From: Terriglobia bacterium
Lineage (GTDB): Bacteria; Acidobacteriota; Terriglobia; JAIQFV01
Assembly: GCA_020072965.1 (NCBI GenBank)
Contig: JAIQFY010000010.1
Location: 36,018 to 100,017 of the forward strand
Reading direction: 5' to 3'
Length of the DNA stretch: 64,000 bases
Position 1 is the first letter of the stretch, and each line of letters begins with the position of its first letter. The notes below the pieces were generated by a model. That model was given only the letters and a program-made list of their open reading frames with translations, did not search any database and was not told the origin of the DNA. The translations under genes and the position numbers were made by a program. This document shows positions 49,625 to 58,112 of this stretch, piece after piece.

Positions 49625-51874
49625 ATGAGCTGCATTGATATCGCGAAGATCGAAGCTTGGCTGAAGGGCGTGGAACCGGCTCCCTTGGACAGGGAGGCTC
49701 TTTCGCACCTGAGAGGTTGTCGGAATTGTATCCAGAACCTGAGGATTGCCCTTGCGCTCAGAGCTTCAGCCGCGATTCCAAATGGGGAGTCCTTCCGTCG
49801 CCCCTCCTCTCTTTGTGTGGCGCACATCGAGGATGAAACCCGCCTTGCCTATCTCGACGATACCCTGGAAGAGGGTGAGAGATCTGCTTTTGAAAATCAC
49901 TTGCCGGAATGTGCAGCCTGCAGACAGGTACTCCTCGAGTGGGAATACGAGATCGTGGACCTCGAACGGAGCGAGGCGGAGGTGCCTGCCTCTCTTCTCA
50001 CAAGTGCTCATCGCATTGGGGAAGCAGAGATCGCGCGGCACGAATCGGCCGGGTGGGTGGCTTCCTGGCTCAAAGGCCTTTCTGGATTCACCTCGGGAGG
50101 ACTTCGTCCCCGCTGGGTTGCCGCCCTGGCAGTTCTTGTGATCGTGGGGGTGACCTCCGTTTTCTATTTCCGGTCCCCCAAGGGAATCGATTCGAATCAA
50201 CGGGCCCGATTGGGTGTATCGCCTTCGCCTTCCGGCGGTCAATTGGCTCAAACACAAGTTCCCGGGCAGGTGACAACGAAAGCCAGCGGAGTCGATCCGG
50301 CCACCGTTGATCGAATCCAAAAGATCTTGGATCAGGTTGAACGAGCGGCTGATTCGCTGCACCCGCGGCAGGTTCGACTGAATGTCATCGATTCGAATGA
50401 ATACATTGCCCAGGTTTCCCCCGAAGGTGAATTGACCCTTTCGACCCGCTATATTGCCGCCACCCGGAATGACGATGAGATGGCTTTCTTGCTGGCACAC
50501 GAGGTATCTCACCGCCAGCATCCCACGAGTTGTATCCTCTCCTTCTCTACCTCACGTGATCAATCGGCGAAGATGCTCAACTCTTCGGCACAGAAGCAGG
50601 GTGAACTTCAGGCGGATCGAATGGGGGTTTTCCTTGCGTCCGTGGCTGGATTCCAGGCTAACGCAGCAGAAACCCTTCTTGGTCGAATCCAGAACATTCC
50701 GAATATTTCCGACAAGTCTCATCCCGAATTCAATGCGCGTTTAGAAGAGACCGCGGGCGAGCTTCACTCCATTGTTCGGTCCGTTGAACTTTTTCGTGCG
50801 GGTATTTCATTTTTCAACACCGAGCAGTACAGTAGGTCGGTGGCAGTTTTTGAAGCCGTGGCTGGGCTTTTTCCAAGTCGTGAGGCTTTCAATGATCTCG
50901 GGTTGGCGTATCACAAGTTGGCCATGGAATATTCGCCGCAAAACTGGGGCTTTAAGAAATCTGTGATTCTTGACCCGGTGGCCCGGGCTATTGAACCGGT
51001 CCGTGAGGACTTGCCGGAAGCTAATTTGTTTACGGAGTTCCTGAACAAAGCGATCGAACACTACCAGCAGGCCATTTCGCGGGATCCTTCCTACGTCGCG
51101 GTACGCATTAACCTGGCTAGTGCCCTGGACGAAAAGGGAGATTACGCTGGCGCTCGCCGCGAACTCGCAGATGCCCTGAAAATGAAGCCGGTGGCCCAGG
51201 AAAAGGCGAAGGCCCTGAATAACCTCGCGGTCATTGCAGCGAAACAATCTCAATGGGACGAGGCCTCAGCGTTGCTGGCACGCGCAGTCGAGGCCGACAG
51301 CGCATTTCCTGACCCGCACTTCAACCTGGCCCGAGTTTGGGAGTTGCAGGGCAAAGCTAAGGACGCATACGGCGAATACGGCCGGTACGCCAAATTGGCC
51401 GATAACCAACGGGATGGCTGGCTCCGGATGGCCTATAACAAGTTGGATAAGCCTTGGACAGGAATGACAGCAGAACCTTCGGAGATTCTTCCAAAGCTGG
51501 GACGGGTCCAACTGGGCGCCACTCTGACCGGGATTTCGAGGCTATTGGGCGCACCGGCCGTAACCTGGCAACTCAAGACGCCCACGCATTTTGACGTTTT
51601 TGTGAGCCTCTTTGAGGCTTCCGGCCTGCTGATTTCAGGCTCCGAAGACGTCATCGACTTTGTTCAAACTACTTCCCGCTATTCAGGGATCGATCCAGCC
51701 AATCATCTCTCCCTCGGCATGACCCGCAACGAGTTGGCCACACGGCTTCGTAATGCGGCGCGCGTGCCGGTTTCGGGGACCCGCGAAGGCTATATCAACT
51801 TCGGCCGTGGTCTGGGCATCAACTTCCGCAACGAGAAGGTGGACGCCTGGTACATCTTCGAACCCGTCGACTGA
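49625..51874 (+). CDS. Fusion of zinc-finger anti-sigma-like modules, M48-like peptidase and TPRs
   Basis: A 749-residue protein with an unusual domain order. Residues 1-110 carry two H-x3-C-x2-C motifs (HLRGCRNC about 28-35, HLPECAACR about 92-99), as in zf-HC2 anti-sigma factors. A single transmembrane helix follows (about 164-182). Residues 225-370 are an M48-like metallopeptidase domain with HEVSH at 292-296 and a downstream acidic residue in QGELQADRMGV. Residues 380-610 hold tetratricopeptide repeats. The last 130 residues contain two similar segments (LGATLTGISRLLGAP, LGMTRNELATRLRNA). If the cytoplasmic part binds the sigma factor encoded upstream, the periplasmic peptidase would lie on the same chain. 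Confidence 0.82.
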   Translation: MSCIDIAKIEAWLKGVEPAPLDREALSHLRGCRNCIQNLRIALALRASAAIPNGESFRRPSSLCVAHIEDETRLAYLDDTLEEGERSAFENHLPECAACRQVLLEWEYEIVDLERSEAEVPASLLTSAHRIGEAEIARHESAGWVASWLKGLSGFTSGGLRPRWVAALAVLVIVGVTSVFYFRSPKGIDSNQRARLGVSPSPSGGQLAQTQVPGQVTTKASGVDPATVDRIQKILDQVERAADSLHPRQVRLNVIDSNEYIAQVSPEGELTLSTRYIAATRNDDEMAFLLAHEVSHRQHPTSCILSFSTSRDQSAKMLNSSAQKQGELQADRMGVFLASVAGFQANAAETLLGRIQNIPNISDKSHPEFNARLEETAGELHSIVRSVELFRAGISFFNTEQYSRSVAVFEAVAGLFPSREAFNDLGLAYHKLAMEYSPQNWGFKKSVILDPVARAIEPVREDLPEANLFTEFLNKAIEHYQQAISRDPSYVAVRINLASALDEKGDYAGARRELADALKMKPVAQEKAKALNNLAVIAAKQSQWDEASALLARAVEADSAFPDPHFNLARVWELQGKAKDAYGEYGRYAKLADNQRDGWLRMAYNKLDKPWTGMTAEPSEILPKLGRVQLGATLTGISRLLGAPAVTWQLKTPTHFDVFVSLFEASGLLISGSEDVIDFVQTTSRYSGIDPANHLSLGMTRNELATRLRNAARVPVSGTREGYINFGRGLGINFRNEKVDAWYIFEPVD

Positions 51875-52181
51875 TCTAAACTCGCAAAGCACGTTTCCAC
51901 CGCCTCCCTTTGATATAAATTCGGAAGGCCGTGCACGCTGCCGCCTTGCAGGAGCCCGAGGGGCGGCTCCGGCTCTCATACTTGAGTTCTCAAGGGTTGT
52001 CAGCAACCCGAATGAAGGGTCGGGTCACCCCTTCCCTCGGAACGGCTGGCCGTTGGTTGGTTGACACTCACCAATCCTCTAAGTTATAGTCAGCTTCGGC
52101 ATAATGGAGTGGCGCGTCGACACTCGTCCCTGACTCAGCACTATACCCCTTAAAGTTGCTTTTAGCTCAGTTTCGACCGGC
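51875..52181. other. Intergenic region with small hairpins and the pgsA promoter
   Basis: GGAGCC/GGCTCC (51950-51969) and GGGTTG/CAACCC (51993-52008) hairpins follow the peptidase gene with no T-run after them. The pgsA promoter lies at 52061-52090. Confidence 0.4.
52061..52090 (+). promoter_or_regulatory. Predicted promoter of pgsA-amrA
   Basis: TTGACA (52061-52066), an 18-base spacer and TATAGT (52085-52090): a strong sigma-70-type match. The leader to the pgsA ATG would be about 85 bases. Confidence 0.5.
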
Positions 52182-52817
52182 ATGAACCTTCCTATTGCGC
52201 TGACACTCTCGCGAATTTTTCTTGTCCCCGTTGTGGTGGTGGTGTTGCTTTCAAGCCGATTCCCTATTTTCCCGGACCTTTACGCCCAATATCAGGAGTT
52301 CATCGCGGTGACGCTTTTTCTGGCAGCGGCGATCACTGACTCTCTCGACGGCTATTTTGCAAGAAAGAGAGGCCAAGTCACCACCCTGGGAATTCTCCTC
52401 GATCCGATTGCGGACAAGCTCTTGATCTCCGCGGCCCTCATCTCTTTGGTGAAAACGGTTCCGTGGGTCCCGGCCTGGCTGGTGGTATTAATCATCGGTC
52501 GTGAGTTTGTCGTGTCCGGCTTGAGGAACATAGCGTCCGCGGAAGGGTTCACCATTGATGCGTCGGAATTGGGCAAGATCAAGATGATCCTGCAAGTGAT
52601 CGCGATTACACTGATCATCATCGGGAGCAAGCATAAGAACTTTGAGTTGTTGGGACGAGTGGCGCTTTATCTGGTGGGGTTCTTTGCCGTGCTTTCCGCC
52701 GTTCAGTATTTTCGCCGCTTCTGGGGCAAAGTGGACAGCAGCATCAAAGAACGTCAGCGCCGCCGCCGCTCGCTCCTGCTTCGGCGAAAGATGAGACGCG
52801 ATGTGGAAGTTAAGTAA
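52182..52817 (+). CDS. pgsA: CDP-diacylglycerol--glycerol-3-phosphate 3-phosphatidyltransferase
   Basis: A 211-residue inner-membrane enzyme of phosphatidylglycerol synthesis. The CDP-alcohol phosphotransferase motif D-x2-D-G-x2-A-R-x8-G-x3-D-x3-D is complete in DSLDGYFARKRGQVTTLGILLDPIADK. Hydrophobic segments flank it as expected, and ELGKIKMILQVIAI is typical of PgsA. The C-terminus is very basic (RQRRRRSLLLRRKMRRD). The end overlaps the amrA gene by 17 bases, indicating co-translation. Confidence 0.95.
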   Translation: MNLPIALTLSRIFLVPVVVVVLLSSRFPIFPDLYAQYQEFIAVTLFLAAAITDSLDGYFARKRGQVTTLGILLDPIADKLLISAALISLVKTVPWVPAWLVVLIIGREFVVSGLRNIASAEGFTIDASELGKIKMILQVIAITLIIIGSKHKNFELLGRVALYLVGFFAVLSAVQYFRRFWGKVDSSIKERQRRRRSLLLRRKMRRDVEVK

Positions 52818-53361
52818 GGAAGATCATTCCTTTCTGCTCTCCCTTGCCCGGAAGACGATCTTCGACCATCTTCACAATCAGCCCCTGTCTCCTCCCGGAG
52901 CCATCCCTGAAGGTCTCTTGCTTGAGAAATGTGGTGCCTTTGTAACCCTGACCCAGGCACACCAACTCCGCGGGTGCATCGGCTACACCGCCGCTTTGAA
53001 ACCGCTCTATGAGACGATCATGGATTGTGCCGTCTCCGCAGCCACTCGTGATCCGAGGTTCGCCCCGCTCCAGGCCGAGGAGCTTCCTCGCACTCACATT
53101 GAAATCTCTGTTCTTTCACCCATGTTTGAAGTCAAGGATGTAAATGAAATTGTAGCGGGAAAGCACGGCCTCATGATTTCACGAGGGAATCGGAGGGGCC
53201 TGCTTCTCCCGCAGGTGGCCACTGAATACCACCTCACCCGGGAGAAATTCCTGGACCAAACCTGCATGAAAGCAGGTCTTCCCCCGAAGTCCTGGAAGGA
53301 ACCCGGGACACGCATTGAGGCGTTCACCGCGGTTGTATTCGGTGAACCCGAAGAAGAGTGA
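52801..53361 (+). CDS. amrA: AMMECR1 domain protein (AmmeMemoRadiSam system protein A)
   Basis: A 186-residue AMMECR1-family protein. The signature is LRGCIGYTAALKPLYETIMDCAVSAATRDPRFAPLQAEEL, followed by HIEISVLSPM. GLLLPQVATEYHLTREKFLDQTCMKAGLP is also characteristic. It belongs to the group often encoded with Memo and radical-SAM genes, which are not in this window. Function is not established. The start overlaps the pgsA end. Confidence 0.92.
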   Translation: MWKLSKEDHSFLLSLARKTIFDHLHNQPLSPPGAIPEGLLLEKCGAFVTLTQAHQLRGCIGYTAALKPLYETIMDCAVSAATRDPRFAPLQAEELPRTHIEISVLSPMFEVKDVNEIVAGKHGLMISRGNRRGLLLPQVATEYHLTREKFLDQTCMKAGLPPKSWKEPGTRIEAFTAVVFGEPEEE

Positions 53362-53703
53362 GTCCCCTGAATTCTTCCCCTCCCTCGCGTTTACCCGAAT
53401 TCCGGAATCAGGAAACACCGGTTTGCGCTGATCCTGGATTCAAATTTTAAGGGTCTCTACCGGGCGTTAGGTTCTCCAATGCAAATCAATTGTGCTGGAT
53501 TTGACGAAGAAGGAAACTTTTCCGCCATAGCATGGCTCGAACTAGAAGGGACAGGCGACTGACTCTGTTCAATCGGTCGATGATTTACGAGCAAGACGTC
53601 TGGCCCTCTTAATTTGAAATTTCAAATGTATTTCGCGGGGGGGGATGCAAGCAACCCGTTGCGTCGCGCGGTCCTGAAACCGGTCCAACTCCGGGGCCCG
53701 CGA
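53362..53703. other. Convergent gene-free region
   Basis: 342 bases between amrA and the M1 peptidase gene. One copy of an AT-rich motif lies at 53606-53629. No terminator with a T-run is apparent. Confidence 0.35.
53606..53629. repeat. AT-rich palindromic motif, copy 3
   Basis: AATTTGAAATTTCAAATG; contains a TTTGAAATTTCAAA palindrome. Confidence 0.35.
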
Positions 53704-55707
53704 TTACTTAGACTCAACTGCCGCCTCCTTGTAGGGTTGGGCCATGTATTTCCTTGCCTCCTCCTGGGCGCCTTGGGTGTTGTCGTTGGTGTCGATGGCC
53801 TTCCGATATTCCTGGACGGCGCGTTCCCTCTGGCCCAGGGCATCATAGACCTTGCCCAGATTGATGTGGCTGAACACTTCCAGCCACTTCGGATCCAGAT
53901 CCCCATTGAGCGCCTCGCGGAAGGCATTGGCCGCCGAGTTGTAGTTTCGCTGTGCCAGAAATGCTTCTCCGATCCGGAAGTGCGCCAGGGAATTGTGCTT
54001 TTCGAGGTCCAGAGCCTTCTTGTACGCATCTACGGCCTCGACGTACTCGCCCTGATCAAACAGCTCCTTGCCCCGCTGAATCGCCGTCAGGATATGCGTC
54101 TTCGAATCATAGCGAAGGAGCCGGTGATGCGGGTCGAGGTCAACTCGCACCGGTTGTCCAAAGGTTTCGATTTCGAAGTCCGACGTTGTGCCGGACAACT
54201 CCACGGTCTTGGACTCCGGTTTCCCTTGCGTTTCGATGGAGACTTCCACCGGCATTCGCAAAGTGTCCATGTCCTGTTCCACATGCCCTTGAACACGGAA
54301 TCCTTTTTGAGTCCGGAAGACCGTGTACTTCAGCCGAAAATCCGGCGCCCCCGTTGAAAGAACCCATTCCGCAAAAAAGTACGTCAGATCCTGGGCCGTC
54401 ACCTGTTCGACCAATCCCTTGAAGTCGGCCGTCGTGACGGGCTGGTAGGCAAACTTCGTTGCAAAGGTCTGAAGCGCAGTCGAGAACTTCGTGTCGCCAA
54501 TAACATAACGCAACATGTGCAAGACACAGGCACCCTTGGATTGCACCACGGAACGGTATTCGTCAGTCTCTTCAGTCAAGCGGCTCGCATTCGAGATCGA
54601 GGCTGCACTCTCGTGCACCAAGGCTTTGATGCTGACATCCTTCATTTCGTCCTCATAGGCGCCTTCGCCTGCATAGCTTTCCATAAACAAGGCGGCGGAA
54701 TAACTCGCAAACCCCTCGCTGAGCCAGTAGTCACTCTTAGAGCGCGGGCTGAGCCTGAGACCCCACCACTGGTGAGCAATTTCGTGGGCCAACAGCCGGT
54801 AATTCACCTTCGTGCTCAGGGTCCGGCGAGCCAGCAATGTCAATCCTGCTGCCGAGTACCCTCCCACCGTGGAGTCATCCATTTCAGCGATGGTAAGGCC
54901 GGCGAAGGGATACAGCGAGAAACGGCTGGTGTAAAACCCGATAATCTTGCCAGCCATTTCCCCGTAGTCCTTCGCCAGGTTCGTCTCCGATTCGCGGAGG
55001 TAAAAGGTGACCGGAATGGACTCCGTCTGCACCGTGGTTTGGACGTACTTCCCCGCGGCCACCGTGAGAGGAAACTGCTGTCCGTCGGCCGCCCAGTGAT
55101 ACACATCTTCCCTGGCTCCCTTGTCCACTCCCGTTAGCTTCCCCTGTGAAACCACGACAATCCCTTTGGGGACCGACAGGTTCAGCTGAACCGCGGCGCG
55201 ATCAAAGTTGTAGCCATTCATCGGCACCCAGAGGGACCGCGCCAGGAGGTAGGAGCCCTCCTCATCGATGTTGGCGAGCTTCACGTCTTCGACGGGGCTG
55301 CGATCGGACTTATTCAAGGTGCCGTGATACTCAAATACCAACGTGGCCTCTTGCGACTTGGTGAGCGAGGTATCGAGATCGATGGACAACTTGGAAGCCT
55401 CAGGATCCTGGGTGAATCGAACGGGTCGATTCTTTTCATCGGAGATCCGGGCTGGCGTCAAATTGGCGTTGAAATCAAACTCGAGGTGTGAAACGTCGCT
55501 CTCGAGTGGGGTAAACTGTATTTTGACCTTCGCTTCGAGCTGGTGAGTGGCGGGGTTGAGGGAGGCATCGATGATATAATTCTTGACGTCGATTCGCCCG
55601 CGTGGATCCGCAACTTCCTTGGCCATCGTTAGGACGGCACCCTGGAAACAGAGGGAGAAACAGACTGCTGTTAACGTGCGGCCGAACCACAATCGATTCA
55701 AAAACAT
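53704..55707 (-). CDS. M1 family aminopeptidase-like protein with C-terminal TPRs
   Basis: A 667-residue exported gluzincin. The start at 55707 has AAGGAAGG upstream; an ATG at 55722 overlapping the lpxB stop (ATGA) is the alternative. After a signal peptide comes an M1-type N-terminal beta domain. The zinc site is HEIAHQWWG at about residue 308 with the third ligand in WLSEGFASYSAALF. The GAMEN motif of classical M1 aminopeptidases is replaced by a stretch around STVGGYSAAGLTLL, so exopeptidase specificity may differ. C-terminal TPRs occupy the last 120 residues (FDQGEYVEAVDAYKKALDL, NYNSAANAFREAL). Confidence 0.9.
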   Translation of the reverse strand: MFLNRLWFGRTLTAVCFSLCFQGAVLTMAKEVADPRGRIDVKNYIIDASLNPATHQLEAKVKIQFTPLESDVSHLEFDFNANLTPARISDEKNRPVRFTQDPEASKLSIDLDTSLTKSQEATLVFEYHGTLNKSDRSPVEDVKLANIDEEGSYLLARSLWVPMNGYNFDRAAVQLNLSVPKGIVVVSQGKLTGVDKGAREDVYHWAADGQQFPLTVAAGKYVQTTVQTESIPVTFYLRESETNLAKDYGEMAGKIIGFYTSRFSLYPFAGLTIAEMDDSTVGGYSAAGLTLLARRTLSTKVNYRLLAHEIAHQWWGLRLSPRSKSDYWLSEGFASYSAALFMESYAGEGAYEDEMKDVSIKALVHESAASISNASRLTEETDEYRSVVQSKGACVLHMLRYVIGDTKFSTALQTFATKFAYQPVTTADFKGLVEQVTAQDLTYFFAEWVLSTGAPDFRLKYTVFRTQKGFRVQGHVEQDMDTLRMPVEVSIETQGKPESKTVELSGTTSDFEIETFGQPVRVDLDPHHRLLRYDSKTHILTAIQRGKELFDQGEYVEAVDAYKKALDLEKHNSLAHFRIGEAFLAQRNYNSAANAFREALNGDLDPKWLEVFSHINLGKVYDALGQRERAVQEYRKAIDTNDNTQGAQEEARKYMAQPYKEAAVESK

Positions 55708-55718
55708 GGACCCTTCCT

Positions 55719-56951
55719 TCATTCCGGATTGCCCGACACTACTGCTGCCGGCTCCAGAGTCACCTGCTTGGATTCAACTTTCACCGTTTGAGTTTCCAGA
55801 TGGGACAAAACAATTTGAGCCGCCTTCGCCATCGGGGAGTGGCCTGTCGAGAGAATTGCCTTCAGGGCCGCCACCTCCTCTAACATGGCTTGACGCGCGG
55901 CACGGTCTTCGAGCAGCTTCAGGACTTCCCTCTCCAGGCTCCGGGGCGAAAAATCCGACTGGTAAAGCTCGGGAACCACCCCTCGATTCAAAATCAAATT
56001 TACAAGACAGTAGTAATCGACGTCAATCAGCTTTTGCCCGATCCACCAGCTCAGGGGAGCCACTTTGTAGACACAAATGAGGGGCACGCCCAGAAGCGCA
56101 GCCTCCAGGGTGGCGGTCCCGGAAGAGATCACGGCCAGGTTGGAATACTTCATGATTTCGCGGGTGTACTCCTCGATCACCTTGACGGGCGCGACCTGAT
56201 TCCGAGCACGTTGCCATTTCTCGATACCCAGCGTGATGAACGCCCTCCCCACCGATGATGAAACGGCCAAAATAAACTGGATTTCAGGTCGATTGGAGTG
56301 AAGGCGCACGACCGTGTCCAGGATGGGAAAGAGGTTATGGCGGATCTCGTTCTTGCGGCTCCCCGGCAACAAGGCCACTCGCGGACGGTTGGAATCAATC
56401 CCAAATTGCAAGAAAAATTCCTCCTGCCCGCCTTCCACTTTCAGCATTTCGACCAGGGGATGGCCGACGTACTCAACGGGAATTCCCATGTCCTGGTAGA
56501 ACTTTTTCTCGAAGGGAAGAATGCAGATCATTTTGTCGATCAATCTTCGCAAGACTCTGAGCCGGCCTCGGCGCCAGGCCCAGAATTGAGGGCTGATAAA
56601 ATAGACAATTCGAACCCCGCGGGTTTTCAGGCGAGACGCCAGCCGGATATTGAAATCCGGGAAATCAACCAATATCACCAAGTCGGGTTTCCTCTGCTCC
56701 GCCGCAGCCAGGATTTTCAGAAATCCGTCAAAAAGGTATTCCAGATGGGAAAGCACTTCAACAAAGCCGTGGACCGATATCTGTTCCACGGTGACGATTG
56801 CCTCCACGCCGGCCTGTCGCATCGCCTGGCCAGCACAGCCAAAGAAAGACACGGGTTTCCTTGCCTGCCTTTGAATCTGTCGGACCAGTTCGGCGGCATA
56901 CATTTCGCCCGAAGCTTCCCCGGCAACGATCAAGACCCTGTATTCCTTCAT
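55719..56951 (-). CDS. lpxB: Lipid-A-disaccharide synthase
   Basis: A 410-residue GT19 glycosyltransferase that joins UDP-diacylglucosamine and lipid X in lipid A synthesis. The N-terminus YRVLIVAGEASGEMYAAELVRQIQ and later FFGCAGQAMRQAGVE, ILVDFPDFNIRLASRLK, YFISPQFWAWRRGRL and VALLPGSRKNEIRHNLFPI are all diagnostic. ISSGTATLEAALLGVPLICVYKV forms the UDP-sugar site. The ATG at 56951 is preferred to 56969 because it matches the family N-terminus. It lies between the LpxL-like and M1 genes, all on the minus strand. Confidence 0.95.
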   Translation of the reverse strand: MKEYRVLIVAGEASGEMYAAELVRQIQRQARKPVSFFGCAGQAMRQAGVEAIVTVEQISVHGFVEVLSHLEYLFDGFLKILAAAEQRKPDLVILVDFPDFNIRLASRLKTRGVRIVYFISPQFWAWRRGRLRVLRRLIDKMICILPFEKKFYQDMGIPVEYVGHPLVEMLKVEGGQEEFFLQFGIDSNRPRVALLPGSRKNEIRHNLFPILDTVVRLHSNRPEIQFILAVSSSVGRAFITLGIEKWQRARNQVAPVKVIEEYTREIMKYSNLAVISSGTATLEAALLGVPLICVYKVAPLSWWIGQKLIDVDYYCLVNLILNRGVVPELYQSDFSPRSLEREVLKLLEDRAARQAMLEEVAALKAILSTGHSPMAKAAQIVLSHLETQTVKVESKQVTLEPAAVVSGNPE

Positions 56952-57008
56952 TGGTCCCGCCAATTCCATCCGCCCATTTTAAGCGGAGCCGTCTCCGCTA
57001 ACTCCCGG

Positions 57009-57911
57009 TCAATTGTAAAGGGCCGGTTCACCCTCAGGCCGTGTCTTCCACCGGCGATGAACCCACAACCACTGGTCGGGATGCATCCGGATTTTCTCCT
57101 CGAGAATCCGGTTGAACCGGGCCGTATTGCCGATCACATCAGCTTGAAAATTCCCCGTATCCACGAGGACAACCGGGGGCTCAAACCGGAGACGATGCTT
57201 CTTGATTTGTTCGTCCCAGATCAGCAGCCCGGGAACGACGGCAGCACCGGTCCGCATTGCCAGGGTCGCCAGACCGGCCGTGGTGGAAGCGGGAATCCCA
57301 AAGAAATTTGCAAACACCCCCTCCTCCCGGGAAGCATTCTGGTCGATCAGAATCCCCACCGCTTCGTTTTGGCGTAGTGCACGCAGAACCTCGCGCATGG
57401 AATTGCGCTTGTCGATTCCGACATTGCCCGCCAACTGCCGATACCGCATAATCAAGGCGTCAACCCGTGGATTATCGAGAGGTCGAACCAGAAACTTGAG
57501 AGGATATCCGTAGACCGAATGTGCGAACGAAGCCAGTTCCCAGGCCCCAAAATGGGCGCTCATAATCAGGATCCCTTTCCCCCGCTTCTTCGCCTCGGCA
57601 TAATTCTCAAATCCATCGTAAACGACAATCCGATCGATGCCCTTCAGGGTGAATTTGGGAAACTGGCTGAATTCTGCAAGCAAGCGGGCAAGATTCCTGA
57701 AGACCCCTTTAACAATCCGGCGATGCTCGCTACCGGAAAGGTGTGGAAGCGCAAGGCTCAGGTTGTAAGAGGCAATCTGTCGCAATCGTCCGGCGAAACA
57801 ATATCCCAGGAACCCAATCAGCTGGGTGACGAGTTTTGCGACCGGCCGCGGCATCCAGGTGAGGGCTTTCAGCAGCGTCGCGGCCAGAAGAAATTCGAGT
57901 CGTTCGCGCAA
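57009..57911 (-). CDS. Lysophospholipid/lipid A acyltransferase (LpxL/HtrB family)
   Basis: A 300-residue membrane-associated acyltransferase that adds a secondary acyl chain to lipid A. The catalytic H-x4-E is in MSAHFGAWELAS. KRNSMREVLRALRQNEAVGILIDQNASREEGVFANFFGIPASTTAGLATLAMRTGAAVVP is the acceptor region, and WLWVHRRWKTRP is the usual C-terminus. LpxL, LpxM and LpxP cannot be told apart from this sequence alone. It begins an lpx-type cluster with lpxB 57 bases downstream. Confidence 0.93.
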   Translation of the reverse strand: MRERLEFLLAATLLKALTWMPRPVAKLVTQLIGFLGYCFAGRLRQIASYNLSLALPHLSGSEHRRIVKGVFRNLARLLAEFSQFPKFTLKGIDRIVVYDGFENYAEAKKRGKGILIMSAHFGAWELASFAHSVYGYPLKFLVRPLDNPRVDALIMRYRQLAGNVGIDKRNSMREVLRALRQNEAVGILIDQNASREEGVFANFFGIPASTTAGLATLAMRTGAAVVPGLLIWDEQIKKHRLRFEPPVVLVDTGNFQADVIGNTARFNRILEEKIRMHPDQWLWVHRRWKTRPEGEPALYN

Positions 57912-58112
57912 TGGGTTCCCCGAATGAAGATGATCATTACTGGATTAGGTCAAAGATTGCGGCAAGCGATTTGAGCGATACGGGATGACCGCATCCCCCA
58001 GTGTGGCGTTCAATCTCGAGACAGGATAGTATAGTATCATTACTCCGCCCGTCGTGGCACGGATGAACACTGCCTGAAAACCGCAGTCAACTGGCTGGAT
58101 GAGAAACCGAAC

